A DNA stretch of 64,000 nucleotides from Flavobacteriales bacterium (GCA_016715995.1 JADJXF010000009.1:186001-250000); one strand, 5' to 3'; positions 7,466 to 17,660 are shown, counted from the first letter of the stretch. Notes: a model not told the origin generated them from the sequence alone. A program made the numbers and translations.

Positions 7466-9889
7466 ATGACCAGCATCCGTGTATCCGGCAGTGCCCATCG
7501 CGACAGGGTCATCATCCGCCATGCGGAGGGCTCTTGGTCCGAGCATTGGTGCGACGGAGGTGCCGCCTTGTTGCTGCGGATGTTGCAGCGTGCAGAGTGG
7601 GGTCCAAGCAGCGCGGCGCAGGTCATCGTCGGCTCGGATGTGATCGATGTGCATGCCGGTTCCATGAGGCTGGGCAGTGCCTTACCCGATGGTTCTGCGA
7701 TTCGCTTCGACCGGATACTGGGACCGTTGCGCGAAAGGGATGGAATGCCGCAATTGCCTCCGGGAGAAGCATCCGGCACACCGGACCTTGTCGTTCACCA
7801 TGTGCAGGCCAGTAGCGCTGGCCGTGCTCCCATTCCTTCCTCGGCCAACGGAACGTGGTTGCTGACCAACGGGCTTCCACATGCCGAAGGAGTAGGGGAT
7901 ATTGAGGCTCGGCGCGCGAGGACCATCACAGTGACGGATCTGGAGGCGTTGGCTGAAGCGGGCTTGGGTCTTGCGGACGCGAGGTCATGGGACGAACGCT
8001 TCACGGACATTGTGAATGCCGTGCATGGTCCCTGGTCCGAATCGGTGAAGACAACAGGCCACCTCGTGGTGCGCTTGGGGCGCGAAGGCGCCGTGCATGT
8101 GGACGCAACGGGGCCGGTGCCCGTGGTGACCGCGCATTTCCTACTGGGCAAGGTGGAAGGCGATGCCGATCATTCGAGCGGTACGCTGCCTGGCCTCGTG
8201 GAGGCCTTCATGTCGCGGATGGCCATTGAAATCGTTCGCCCGGCCCTGCCTGGAACTTCGGAGCCGGATGGACGCAGCCTTCCCCAGCGGATCCCATTCG
8301 CCATCATGCAGGCGTTGCGGAGTGTGTCTGATCCCCGTTCCTGTTGGCGGATCGATGGAGAGCAAACCATGCTCGATGCGGTATCGATCATCGGGGATAA
8401 CTCCGCCCCCATCTCCTCGGCGGTCATTGACGACTTGCCTGAATCCCCCTCGCTGTTGCACATGGCCACGAACCGGCACCAGGGCATCCTGCGTGGCTGG
8501 GCCATGGATCAGGTGTTGAACGGGAACTACGGGCAACTGGCCTCGGTGCCCGTGGCACATTTCGGTGCTGCCGTCACTGCGGACCGTGAGGAGATCGAGC
8601 AATACCGCGGCTTCATCCGCAAGGTGAAGGACTATCGGGAACGGCCGGGGAAGAAGCCCCTCACCTTCGGCGTGTTCGGTCCACCGGGTTCGGGGAAGTC
8701 CTTTGGCGTGAAGCAGATCGTCCGCAGTTTGGGCCCGCCCTTCGAGTTGATGGAGTTCAATCTTTCGCAGTACACCCGCCGGGAAGAACTTGTTGGTGAT
8801 CTCCACCGCATTCGCGACGTAGCACTCGCCGGCAAGGTCCCCTGCGTGCTCATCGATGAATTCGATTCCGCTCTCAATGGCCAGCCCTACGGTTGGTTCC
8901 AGCATCTGCTCGCCCCCTTGCAGGACGGCACCTTCCATGATGCGGGTCACGAACACCCAATCGGTCCGTGCGTGCTTCTCCTCACGGGCGGCACCTGCCA
9001 CAGCTTTGCTGAGTTGCGCAGAAGGAGCGATGGCGACGGCGATGAACGGTCGGCGCTGAGGGCCCGCGAGCTCAAGCTGCCGGACCTGGTGAGCCGGCTG
9101 GCAGGGCATATCGACGTGAAGGGCATTTCACATGTGGATGATGAACCAGTAGGTATGTTCCTCGTGCGCAGGGCCATCGTGCTGCGGTCGATGCTGGAGC
9201 GCAAGTGCAAGAAAGCGTCGGATGGGCGCATCGACGTGGACGCCGGTGTGCTGCATGCGCTCCTTCACCTGCCGCAGTACCGCAACGGCACGCGGTCCAT
9301 GGAACTCCTGGTGAGCGATCTGACCGTGACGAAGGACGGCGGCATGGCGCGCAGTGGCCTGCCCCGTGGCGAACAGTTGGGAACCTACGCCGACCCGGCA
9401 CTATTCAATCGACTCATGGATGAATACGACCGCTTTCACGAGGTCATTGAACCGCTGGCCCGCTTGATCCACGACGATTGGCGGAGCAAGCGCGAGACCG
9501 CAGCAGGCAAGGAGGCCGATGTGCCCTGGGAGGAATTGAAGGAGCACTACCGCGACAGCAACCGCATGCAGGCCATGGACATCCTGCGCAAGCTGGAGGC
9601 GATGGGCTACCGCGCGGAGCGGGCCACACGGGATGCGCCAATCGTCTCGTTCACCCCAGACGAAGTGGAGCGCATGGCCCGCATGGAGCACGACCGTTGG
9701 ATGAAGGAGAAGATGGCCAACGGCTGGACCTATGGCCCTGTGCGCAACAACGACCTTCTGATCCACGACAAATTGCTGCCCTATGACCAGCTCACCGAAC
9801 AGGACAAGGACATGGACCGCGATCCGGTGCGGATGATACCGGAGTGGCTGGGGAGGGTGGGGTTCGGGGTGGTGGAGATCGAATCGTAA
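7466..9889 (+). CDS. AAA-type ATPase with C-terminal RyR domain
   Basis: An 807-residue protein. The Walker A motif GPPGSGKS is near residue 405 and the Walker B motif VLIDEFDSA near 461, followed by an arginine-rich region. The last ~110 residues match the prokaryotic RyR (ryanodine receptor repeat) domain: ARMEHDRWMKEKMANGWTYG, GPVRNND, the acidic-hydrophobic LLPYDQLTEQDKDMDRD, and an IPEWL end. An upstream PWEELKEHYRDSNR segment often precedes it. The first ~390 residues are not assigned; a segment near 150-220 (SWDERFTDIVN, LVVRLGREGAVHV) weakly recalls a sugar-kinase-like fold. RyR domains in bacteria are linked to nucleotide-centred conflict systems; here it probably works with the upstream SLOG protein. 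The DUF4062 pseudogene begins 13 bases downstream. Confidence 0.75.
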   Translation: MTSIRVSGSAHRDRVIIRHAEGSWSEHWCDGGAALLLRMLQRAEWGPSSAAQVIVGSDVIDVHAGSMRLGSALPDGSAIRFDRILGPLRERDGMPQLPPGEASGTPDLVVHHVQASSAGRAPIPSSANGTWLLTNGLPHAEGVGDIEARRARTITVTDLEALAEAGLGLADARSWDERFTDIVNAVHGPWSESVKTTGHLVVRLGREGAVHVDATGPVPVVTAHFLLGKVEGDADHSSGTLPGLVEAFMSRMAIEIVRPALPGTSEPDGRSLPQRIPFAIMQALRSVSDPRSCWRIDGEQTMLDAVSIIGDNSAPISSAVIDDLPESPSLLHMATNRHQGILRGWAMDQVLNGNYGQLASVPVAHFGAAVTADREEIEQYRGFIRKVKDYRERPGKKPLTFGVFGPPGSGKSFGVKQIVRSLGPPFELMEFNLSQYTRREELVGDLHRIRDVALAGKVPCVLIDEFDSALNGQPYGWFQHLLAPLQDGTFHDAGHEHPIGPCVLLLTGGTCHSFAELRRRSDGDGDERSALRARELKLPDLVSRLAGHIDVKGISHVDDEPVGMFLVRRAIVLRSMLERKCKKASDGRIDVDAGVLHALLHLPQYRNGTRSMELLVSDLTVTKDGGMARSGLPRGEQLGTYADPALFNRLMDEYDRFHEVIEPLARLIHDDWRSKRETAAGKEADVPWEELKEHYRDSNRMQAMDILRKLEAMGYRAERATRDAPIVSFTPDEVERMARMEHDRWMKEKMANGWTYGPVRNNDLLIHDKLLPYDQLTEQDKDMDRDPVRMIPEWLGRVGFGVVEIES

Positions 9890-9902
9890 CCAAGGTTGTC
9901 TT

Positions 9903-12900
9903 ATGGCCACCGAGAACCGCCGCATCCGCGTCTTCGTCTCCTCCACGTTCAAGGACATGATCGAGGACCGCAATGCGCTGATGACGCATGCCTGGCCCGC
10001 GCTGCGCAGGTTCTGCAAGGAGCGGCATGTGGAGTTCAATGAGGTGGATCTGCGGTGGGGGATCTCCGAAGCGCAGAGTGAACGCAAGGCGACACTGAAA
10101 CTCTGCCTTGACGCTATCAAGGACTGCCGTCCCTTCTTCATCGGCATTTTGGGTGAGCGGTACGGCTGGGTTCCAACGGACGACGCCAGACGCCGGACCT
10201 CTTGGAAGAACAACCCTGGCTCGCAGAGTTGACCGTCAGTGCCACTGAACTCGAGATGCTCCACGGCGTACTGAACGAGCCGCGCATGGCAGGCCGGTCC
10301 TTCTTCTACATCCGTGATCCGGCGTACGCCAAGAACCAGGGCGCGGACCATCTGGCGGAAAGCGATCAACATGCTGAACGGCAGGAGTCTCTCAAGCGTC
10401 GCGTGCGGGAAGCCAACAAGAAGAAGCTGGCTCCTTTGTTCGAGCCGTATGCCGCACCGATCGCTTGCGGCCAAAGTGCAGGAAGACCTTGAAGCTGCCA
10501 TCGAGGCGGAGTTCCCCAAGGCGGAGGTACCTGACGAGCTCACCCATGAGACGCTGGAGCATGAGGACTTCGCGGCAAGCCGACGCGCGGTGTATGTGAA
10601 GCAGGACAAACTCTTCAAGGAACTTGACGCGCACGCGGCATCCGACGGCCCACCCTTGGTGATCGAAGGCGCAGCTGGCAGTGGAAAGTCGGCGCTACTG
10701 GCGAATTGGGTAGAGCATTGGCGTGCCACACATGAGCAGGATGTGATCATCACGCACTATGTCGGGGCTACCTCGAAGAGCAGCGAACGCTGCATGCTCG
10801 GTCGCCCCGATTGTCGAGCGATGGACAGGTCTGGATCATGAAGTTCCCAAGGACCCCGACGCACTGCGCAATGACTTTCCTATCTGGCTGCGCGCGGCAC
10901 AGGAGAAGGCAGCAGAGGAAGGTGTGCGCTGCATTCTGGTGATCGATGGCGTGGAGCAGTTGGAGCAAGCCGACCAAGTGCGACCCTTGGCCTGGCTGCC
11001 GGACCAGTTCATCACCGGACCCTTGCGTGTGATCCTCACTGCACGTCCTGGGGATGTGTTGGACCGTATCAAGTCCCGGAATTGGCCAGCGCTTCCCGTC
11101 GCACCGCTCAACACGGATGAGCGCTCCGCACTTGTCACGGCCTATCTGGCCAATTGTGGCAAATCGATCGACCAGCGCCGACTTGAGCGCATCGCCAACG
11201 ATCCAGGCACCGCCGATCCGCAATACCTGAAGATCTTGTTGGAGGAGCTCCGGGTGACCGGAATCCACGACCAACTGGACAAGCGCCTGGACGACTATCT
11301 GAGAGCGCGCACGGTCACGGAGTTCTGGAAGGAAGTGCTGCTGCGATACCAGCGCGAGTACGAGCATGACCGACCAGGATTGGTCGGGGACGCACTTGGA
11401 CTGATATACTCCGCTCGGCGGGGATTGGTCGAGAACGAACTACTCGAAGTACTTCGGTCCGAAAGCTGCCCACTGCGGCCCTGGGCGCCGCTGCGATGCC
11501 ATGGGCGAGGGGCTCAGCGATCATGGCGGGGTACTCAACTTCTCCAGTGACGAACTGCGCACGGCGGTGCGCGATCTCTTCGTTCCGGACCAGGACCGTC
11601 TGGATGATCTGCGCCTGATGCTTGCTGACTACTTCGAGAAGCAACCCATCACCGCGGATACCTGCGATGAACTGCCATGGTTGCTATTCCAAACGGAGTC
11701 GTTCGAGCGGCTTCGGGAATGTCTGTTGGATATTGATCGATTCATGTTCATTCGCAAGAGAGACAAGTACGAATTGGGCCAATACTGGATAGCTCTGGGA
11801 GACGCGCATACTATAGGATTGCAGTACTTTCAGTCCTATGAGCTTTGGTGCCTCGAAAATGTCATGGAGGAGGCTAGAATGATTTCCGTACTGGACGACT
11901 TGGGGCACTACTTGTATGAAAATGCGAATTATGAGCACGCAGAAGTTTTAATGCGGCGGGCATTGTCGATACTTGAAGACAATTATGGTCCCAATGAATT
12001 AATACTTGCTCATGGTCTTATGAGACTGGGTCTTTTGCTGAAGGCAACCCATCGTTCGGCGGAAGCAGAGTCGATGATGCGCCGAGCAATCGCGATTCGA
12101 GAAATTGGCTTGGGTCCAAATCATTCGAGCCTCGGTGAGTGCTTAGGCGAGCTTGGCACTCTACTTGGCGGTTTGTACAGGTTCGCGGAAGCGGAACCTT
12201 TGTTGCGGCGTGCGTTGAAAATTATGGAGAGTAACTATGGTCCGGATGATCATAGTGTTGGAATTGGCTTGAACCAGCTCGGTGATTTTCTGATGACGGT
12301 CAATCGAATGAAGGAAGCTGAACCAATTGTGCGACGAGCCCTCACTATCGGTGAGAATCGCTATGGCCACGATCATCCTAATACCGCGATATACATGTAT
12401 AACTTGGGTCGTTTACTTGACAAGAATAATCGCAAGAATGAGGCGGAGCTGATGTATCGGACGGCATTGGATATCTATGAGCGCAGCTATGGATCCTATC
12501 ATCCGATGTCGGCAACGTTTCTGATTGGATTATCAGATATATGCAAAAGGTCCAATAAAATGAAGGAAGCTGAATCATTGTTACAACGGGCTTTAGTGAT
12601 ACATGAGAATCTATTTGGATCGGATTCACCCGGTGTAGTTGTTCCACTGCGAAGTTGGGATTGATTTTGCATTCAACGAACCGCCTGGACGAGGCGGAAC
12701 TACTGATGCGCCGCACTTGCCATTTCTGAAGTTAGCTACGGACCGGAACACCCGGAGGTGAGTGCCTGCTTAGGCGTCCTGGCTAGGCTACTCCACGCCG
12801 CCACTTGTTTTGACGAAGCTGAGCCAATGTTCCGTCGGGCGCTGGCTATCGATGAAAACTGTTTTAGCCTGGATGATCGGCGATTGTTCTTTTATTTAGT

Positions 12901-13123
12901 CGGGTTATCCGATTTGCTACAAGACATGTGTCGATTCGATGAGGCAGAGTTGCTGATACGGCGATCGGTGGCAATATCTGAACGCAACTTTGGACCGAAC
13001 GCCCGTGCCACCGCAACAGCGCTGAGAAGCCTCTCCAGGTTACTCAAGGCCACTAACCGCAAGGCTGAGACAGAGCTGCTTGACCAACGCATATCAGCAA
13101 TTGACGGAACCATTTTCGGTTGA
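9903..13123 (+). pseudogene. Broken DUF4062-STAND NTPase-TPR gene with about six frameshifts
   Basis: The parts of one long protein lie in successive frames. The N-terminal ~100 residues are DUF4062 (IRVFVSSTFKDMIEDRN, EVDLRWGIS, GERYGWVP), as in nephrocystin-3-like proteins. The STAND/NACHT core has P-loop GAAGSGKSALLANW and a sensor-like ILVIDGVEQLEQ. Kinesin-light-chain-type TPR units follow (AEAEPLLRRALKIMESNYGPD and similar). Continuity is lost near 10190, 10470, 10798, 11495, 12645 and 12712; at each point the homologous reading continues in another frame after a small indel. The only intact start-to-stop product is a 109-residue DUF4062 fragment. The TPR half is clearly AT-richer than its surroundings. 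Sequencing error is possible but unlikely because the neighbouring long genes are clean. Confidence 0.8.
9918..9965 (+). repeat. Direct repeat copy 1 (DUF4062 start)
   Basis: 48 bases encoding the first DUF4062 residues recur at 13177-13224 with one mismatch (AAGGAC versus AAAGAC), showing recent duplication. Confidence 0.85.
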
Positions 13124-13167
13124 GGTCGTGGGTTGCGCGTGTCTGATACCTTCGGAGTCCAGCCATC

Positions 13168-13296
13168 ATGGAGTCCCGCCGCATCCGCGTCTTCGTCTCC
13201 TCCACGTTCAAAGACATGATCGAGTCGCGTAATCGCGTGAGGAGGGTGCCGGAGTGGTTTCGGAAGGCAGGCTTTGGGGTGGTGGTGTACAAATGA
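13168..13296 (+). pseudogene. Relic: DUF4062 start fused in frame to a RyR C-terminus
   Basis: A 42-codon frame begins MESRRIRVFVSSTFKDMIES, nearly identical to the start of the gene at 9903, and then continues RRVPEWFRKAGFGVVVYK, matching the last residues of the AAA-RyR protein (MIPEWLGRVGFGVVEIES). The join lies near codon 23-26. It looks like the scar of a large internal deletion in a second array copy, or in a DUF4062 protein that carried a RyR domain at its end. It is unlikely to be functional because it has neither a full DUF4062 nor a full RyR domain. Confidence 0.7.
13177..13224 (+). repeat. Direct repeat copy 2 (DUF4062 start)
   Basis: Second copy of the 48-base segment at 9918-9965, with one mismatch, lying inside the deletion relic. 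Confidence 0.85.
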
Positions 13297-13346
13297 GCTG
13301 GCGTGCGACCGATTTGATCTCGTGCGTTGTGCCCATGCTCGTTTGC

Positions 13347-16300
13347 TCATGTCTTCAACTCCATGACATCCTTCAGCGAACGACGGCAGCGCTGGGCGAG
13401 GGGATGCTCAGCGGCGACCAGCGTGAAGTGGCCTGCAGCTTTCTCGTAGGCTGCGCATGCATTCTTCACCTGACCGAGCGCTCGATACGCACGCCCAAGC
13501 TTCTCGCTTGCGATGCCCAGCATGAACGCGCCGCCTATGCGGAGCGATTCAAGGATGCTTTCGATTGCGGCTGGATCATGAGTGCGTGCGGCAAACTCAA
13601 GGCGGAGTTCAATCGCATGTGGATGGCCGGATCCAATTGAATCCTCGATGCGGGCGATGTGCTGCAGCGTGTCTTCCTGCATGTGCGCATCCAATTCATC
13701 GGGGGAGACCAGTCTGCTCCAGCACGTGGCCATGCGGCAGAGGTAATGTTCGGCCCCCACCAGGGCAGCTAGTTGATCGCGTGCCTGCTCGAAGATGCCT
13801 AGCGCATCGTGATGAGCGTGATCGTGCAGCATCCGGCCATGGTCGATGAACATCTCCAGTCGGTCCCGATCCACAGGTCGGCGTGAGCCGCGGCATCCCT
13901 CATACTCCTCCCGGGCTTGTTCGAACACCATGCGGCCTTCTTCCAAGTCACCCATGATGCGGTGGTAGCCGCGCAACAAATCCAGGCTCCGGGCCTTGTT
14001 CCAATCGCGGGTTTCCGGTGCGTACCGGACCTCATAGGTGAGCATGGCCTGGGCAATATCATTCCGTGCCTGGCTGTGATTGCCAGTTAGAAGCAGAATG
14101 CTGGCCCGCTTGACCAATTCCATGGCGCAGTTCTCATGGTCCCCGCCGAAGATCTCCCGGTTGAGTGCGACCACCTCGTTCATTTCTCTTTCCGCTTCTT
14201 CAAGCGCTCCGCTATCGCGATGCAAGCTGGCGATGTTCCCAAGGATGTGCGCGCGAGCGAGCCTATCATCGGGCCGCCGTTCCATGGCCATGCGTAATGC
14301 TTGATTGTACTTGTCGAGCGCCGAGGTGAAATCCCCAGCACTCTTCTGGTAGAGCCCCAATGAATCCACTTGGTAGATCAACGTTGCGTCCTCGGGTCCG
14401 CCCTTGGCGAACCTATGCCTGAGGAAAAGGTCCTGCTGTGCGGCGGCACGGGCAAAATCCCCTTTCATATAGAGCAGGCTTGCCTTCAGCCGCATCAGCT
14501 CTGGTTTATCCTTAAAGACGGAAAAGCGCTGTCCGGCCTGCACTTGATCGATCAGATCCAAAGCCTGGTCCCTGTCGTCATGCTGCATAAGGTATCCGAG
14601 CAAGGTCATCAGCGGTCGATCGTCGGGCTCTCCGTTGCCGCGAGCGTAATGCAACTGCACGTATTCGTCAAGGATTGTCCGAGCCTTCTCATGCGCGTCG
14701 AGTTTCTGCAGCATATGGAAGTAGATGACCAGCAGATTGACCGTGACCGCATGCGCGGGCGTTTCCCGCCATTGGGCGAGGATGGGATCGAAACGGGAGA
14801 TCAGCGATGCGCTATCCGAGCGCCGGTAATGAAGGATCGCGCACTGAAGCTCAGCCAACAGCAGCATGAACATGGGATTCTTCGTGCTCCCGTAGAGGTC
14901 CGTATGAATCTGCACCAGGTCCGCTGGCAACAGGAGGCATTTCATGGAGATTTCACGCAGATCGGCGTTCATGGCCATTGCGGCCAATTCTTCCTTCCTG
15001 CCGCCGATATGCTCGAAGAACGAATTGGCAATGGTGATGAGCTGCTCAATGCTCTTCACGAGCCTTTCCGTGCTTCTCACTTGTTCATGGTCGCTTCCCA
15101 CAGCGGAAGTGAACAGCTCACGGCTACGCACCGCATGCCCATGGATCTCCTTCAATGGATCCACCACCTCGATGCTCTTCCTGAAGTCCAGCTGATAGAG
15201 CTCCAGCAGATGAGTCGCGAGGTTGTAGTGCAGCTCGGCAGGTATGGTTCCGTCACGGACACCGAGTTTCTCCAGCAATCCAAGGCCTCGTTGGCACGAT
15301 GCGACGGATGCGTTCCTCCATTCCAAGGCGCTGGACCTCGCAGCGGCCTGGGATTGCGCGGACTCCTTGGCATCACTGGCCAGCTTCACGGCCAGCCATC
15401 CGAGTCCGGATTGAAGCACGCTCAGGTCGTTGTACAATTCCGGCAGCCACAAGGGATCCCCGACCTTTTCAAGCATGCTAGCGGCCTGCTGATAACGCGC
15501 GAGCGAACGTTGCCACATTTCCTCCTTGGCCGCTGACTGCGCCCCCGCCTGCCACAGCAGCGTGGCATACCGGTAGTTGACCAGCGCGAACAATGCGCTC
15601 TCCTCACCATGCCCGGATTTGATGGAGGCCTCGGCCTGCAAGAAGTACTTCTCTGACAATTCGAACTCCTCGAGGTTGCGCAACTCGATCGCCAGGTCCA
15701 GTTGTAACGTTCCTGCATCGACCCCCGCTGATGTCGCTCCTCGTTGAAGGAGCTGCAAAGCGCTTTCGAAAAGCACGCGGCTCTGCGCATGCGCACCTTG
15801 CCGGGCGAGGAGAGAAGCCACCTTCACCGTGCGTGCAAGCTGTTTGCTTATCGGCGTTCCTTCAGCATTGTCGTGCAGGAGCACTGGAAGTCGCTCAACG
15901 AGCAACTCCTTGACCGGTATGCCCGAAGGGGCAAAAGCAAAGCTCCACAATGCCCGTATCCCAGGAAGGTCCGATAGGTCGAGATGGTCGAGCGACCGGG
16001 GATCTTCAAGGAACGCTGCAAGCCCCTGCGCATCATTCAGGCTCAGGTAGTGCTGGGGTAGCCTCCCCAAAGGATAAACGGCGCCTTCACCACCCGTTGC
16101 GAGTTGATCCTTGCAATACGCGATGATCCTGCGGTGGCCCTTTGTGACACTGGCCTGGTAGTCGTGTTCTTCACCAGCTTGTGGCACCAGCCAGTCGATG
16201 AGTGATCGGTGGAAGGGAACATAGCCGCTGCCTTCGAGGCGCAGCATGGGGTACAGCCTGCGAAGCCTGCCCTTCACGTCATCCGCTTCCATATCGAGGA

Positions 16301-17660
16301 TCGCCGCGATCGCCTCCGGTCCAACTGGCTGAAGTGATGCACAGATCAGGCTCAGCATGTCGGCAACGGGACCGAAACGATCCGGATCGGGGAAAGCGCG
16401 CTTGAAATGGCGGAGGAACATGCGCTTCATATCGGCTGGATAGGAGGATCCATCCGCCGGATTGAAGTCCGGATCGCTCTCAATCAGGTCCATCATGCTC
16501 TTGGCATAGAGGAAGTTCCCGTGGGCCTTGGTGCAGATGGTCTTGCGTATTGCGACTGGATCCTTCACCGCTGAAGCGAAGCGCGGCTGCTTGGACCGCA
16601 TGAGCACGTATCGCTCGACATCCAACAGATTCTCCGGCTCGGAGGCATCGATGTGCACACGAGTGTGTCCGGGAAGCAGATCACGGATGGTTCGTACATC
16701 ACGGCACGTGACTATGAAGCGTACGAACGAGGGCAGGCAGTTCACCAGTTCCTGCAGCTTCGATGCAAGCGGGAATTCGCCCCGGGCATCCATGCCTTCA
16801 TCCAGCGCGTCGATCGCGATCACCAGCGGCGTTTCCTGGACAAGATCGTTCAGCGGAGCAGCCAGTAGAATGCTCACCATGTCGGTGAACGATTCCGGAA
16901 CGTCATGCGGCTGGATCTTCTTGCGGAACTTGGAACTGTTGCGGGCAAGCTGGTAAACCACGGTCCGAACGAATTGCTCCGGCCTTGCGCGCGCCTCATC
17001 GCCGGACATGCAGCGGAAGTAAGCGGCGGCCTTGCCCTGCCTGATCAGTTCAGCCCAAAGCGCGGATTTGCCCACGCCGGGATCGCCATCAATGAGGACC
17101 ACACGCGATCGGCCATTCTGTACCGCATCGTCGATGCGATTGATCAAGGCTTCACGCCCCACGAACGAACCGATCAGCCCGCGTAGTTCGGTGGACATAT
17201 CGCTCGGCTTCAACCTGTAATTCACATCGGTCAATTCGCTTTCGGGGTAGTCCCCGGTACGAATGACATGGATCACGCGATCGATCCCGTCAGTGAGCTG
17301 TTTCTCCACATCCCAGTTCTGTATTTGGATCGTCTGGCTGGTCGCGATGTCCAAGTTTGCACAGCCTTCCATCAACTGCACGGGAATGATCGTGCGGCCC
17401 ACTTTCGAAGCGTGATGGATCTCCTTGTTGCAGAATGAGTGCTTGTCGCGCATCGCCCAATGCGACAGGACCGCCACGAGGATGTCGCTCTCTTCGATCT
17501 TCTGCACGATCACCTCCGTCCAGGTGTACCCATCCTTGAGATATTCCGTGTCGCGACAGTAGGGAATGTTCTCACGCATGAGACGTTCGCAGAGCGCTTC
17601 GGTGAATGCCTCGGCATCTTTACGGCCGTAGCTGACGAATACTTGCTTGTCCATGGACAT
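13347..17660 (-). CDS. TIR-STAND NTPase-TPR protein
   Basis: A 1437-residue single protein. Residues ~4-110 form a TIR domain: KQVFVSYGRKDAEAF, CRDTEYLKDG, SDILVAVLSHWAM, and FCNKEIHHA, where the Glu sits at the usual NADase catalytic position. The STAND module follows with the P-loop IDGDPGVGKSALWAELI near 190, a Walker B-like PLVIAIDALDEG near 285, and winged-helix-like segments to ~560. The remainder, to 1437, is helical TPR-like repeats. The architecture fits a TIR immune sensor that oligomerises on ligand binding and consumes NAD+; that role is inferred from the family. I chose ATG 17660 (or 17654) because longer starts would overlap the divergent gene. It converges with the broken STAND gene and its relic. 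A TATCTTTC box lies 14 bases upstream of the start. Confidence 0.85.
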   Translation of the reverse strand: MSMDKQVFVSYGRKDAEAFTEALCERLMRENIPYCRDTEYLKDGYTWTEVIVQKIEESDILVAVLSHWAMRDKHSFCNKEIHHASKVGRTIIPVQLMEGCANLDIATSQTIQIQNWDVEKQLTDGIDRVIHVIRTGDYPESELTDVNYRLKPSDMSTELRGLIGSFVGREALINRIDDAVQNGRSRVVLIDGDPGVGKSALWAELIRQGKAAAYFRCMSGDEARARPEQFVRTVVYQLARNSSKFRKKIQPHDVPESFTDMVSILLAAPLNDLVQETPLVIAIDALDEGMDARGEFPLASKLQELVNCLPSFVRFIVTCRDVRTIRDLLPGHTRVHIDASEPENLLDVERYVLMRSKQPRFASAVKDPVAIRKTICTKAHGNFLYAKSMMDLIESDPDFNPADGSSYPADMKRMFLRHFKRAFPDPDRFGPVADMLSLICASLQPVGPEAIAAILDMEADDVKGRLRRLYPMLRLEGSGYVPFHRSLIDWLVPQAGEEHDYQASVTKGHRRIIAYCKDQLATGGEGAVYPLGRLPQHYLSLNDAQGLAAFLEDPRSLDHLDLSDLPGIRALWSFAFAPSGIPVKELLVERLPVLLHDNAEGTPISKQLARTVKVASLLARQGAHAQSRVLFESALQLLQRGATSAGVDAGTLQLDLAIELRNLEEFELSEKYFLQAEASIKSGHGEESALFALVNYRYATLLWQAGAQSAAKEEMWQRSLARYQQAASMLEKVGDPLWLPELYNDLSVLQSGLGWLAVKLASDAKESAQSQAAARSSALEWRNASVASCQRGLGLLEKLGVRDGTIPAELHYNLATHLLELYQLDFRKSIEVVDPLKEIHGHAVRSRELFTSAVGSDHEQVRSTERLVKSIEQLITIANSFFEHIGGRKEELAAMAMNADLREISMKCLLLPADLVQIHTDLYGSTKNPMFMLLLAELQCAILHYRRSDSASLISRFDPILAQWRETPAHAVTVNLLVIYFHMLQKLDAHEKARTILDEYVQLHYARGNGEPDDRPLMTLLGYLMQHDDRDQALDLIDQVQAGQRFSVFKDKPELMRLKASLLYMKGDFARAAAQQDLFLRHRFAKGGPEDATLIYQVDSLGLYQKSAGDFTSALDKYNQALRMAMERRPDDRLARAHILGNIASLHRDSGALEEAEREMNEVVALNREIFGGDHENCAMELVKRASILLLTGNHSQARNDIAQAMLTYEVRYAPETRDWNKARSLDLLRGYHRIMGDLEEGRMVFEQAREEYEGCRGSRRPVDRDRLEMFIDHGRMLHDHAHHDALGIFEQARDQLAALVGAEHYLCRMATCWSRLVSPDELDAHMQEDTLQHIARIEDSIGSGHPHAIELRLEFAARTHDPAAIESILESLRIGGAFMLGIASEKLGRAYRALGQVKNACAAYEKAAGHFTLVAAEHPLAQRCRRSLKDVMELKT

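Noticed and set aside
9903..13123. Programmed frameshifting as explanation for the broken STAND gene
   Set aside because: About six separate shifts of differing phase without a common slippery heptamer are better explained by decay.
13168..13296. Calling the 42-codon frame a functional small protein
   Set aside because: It contains only the first and last fragments of two unrelated large domains.
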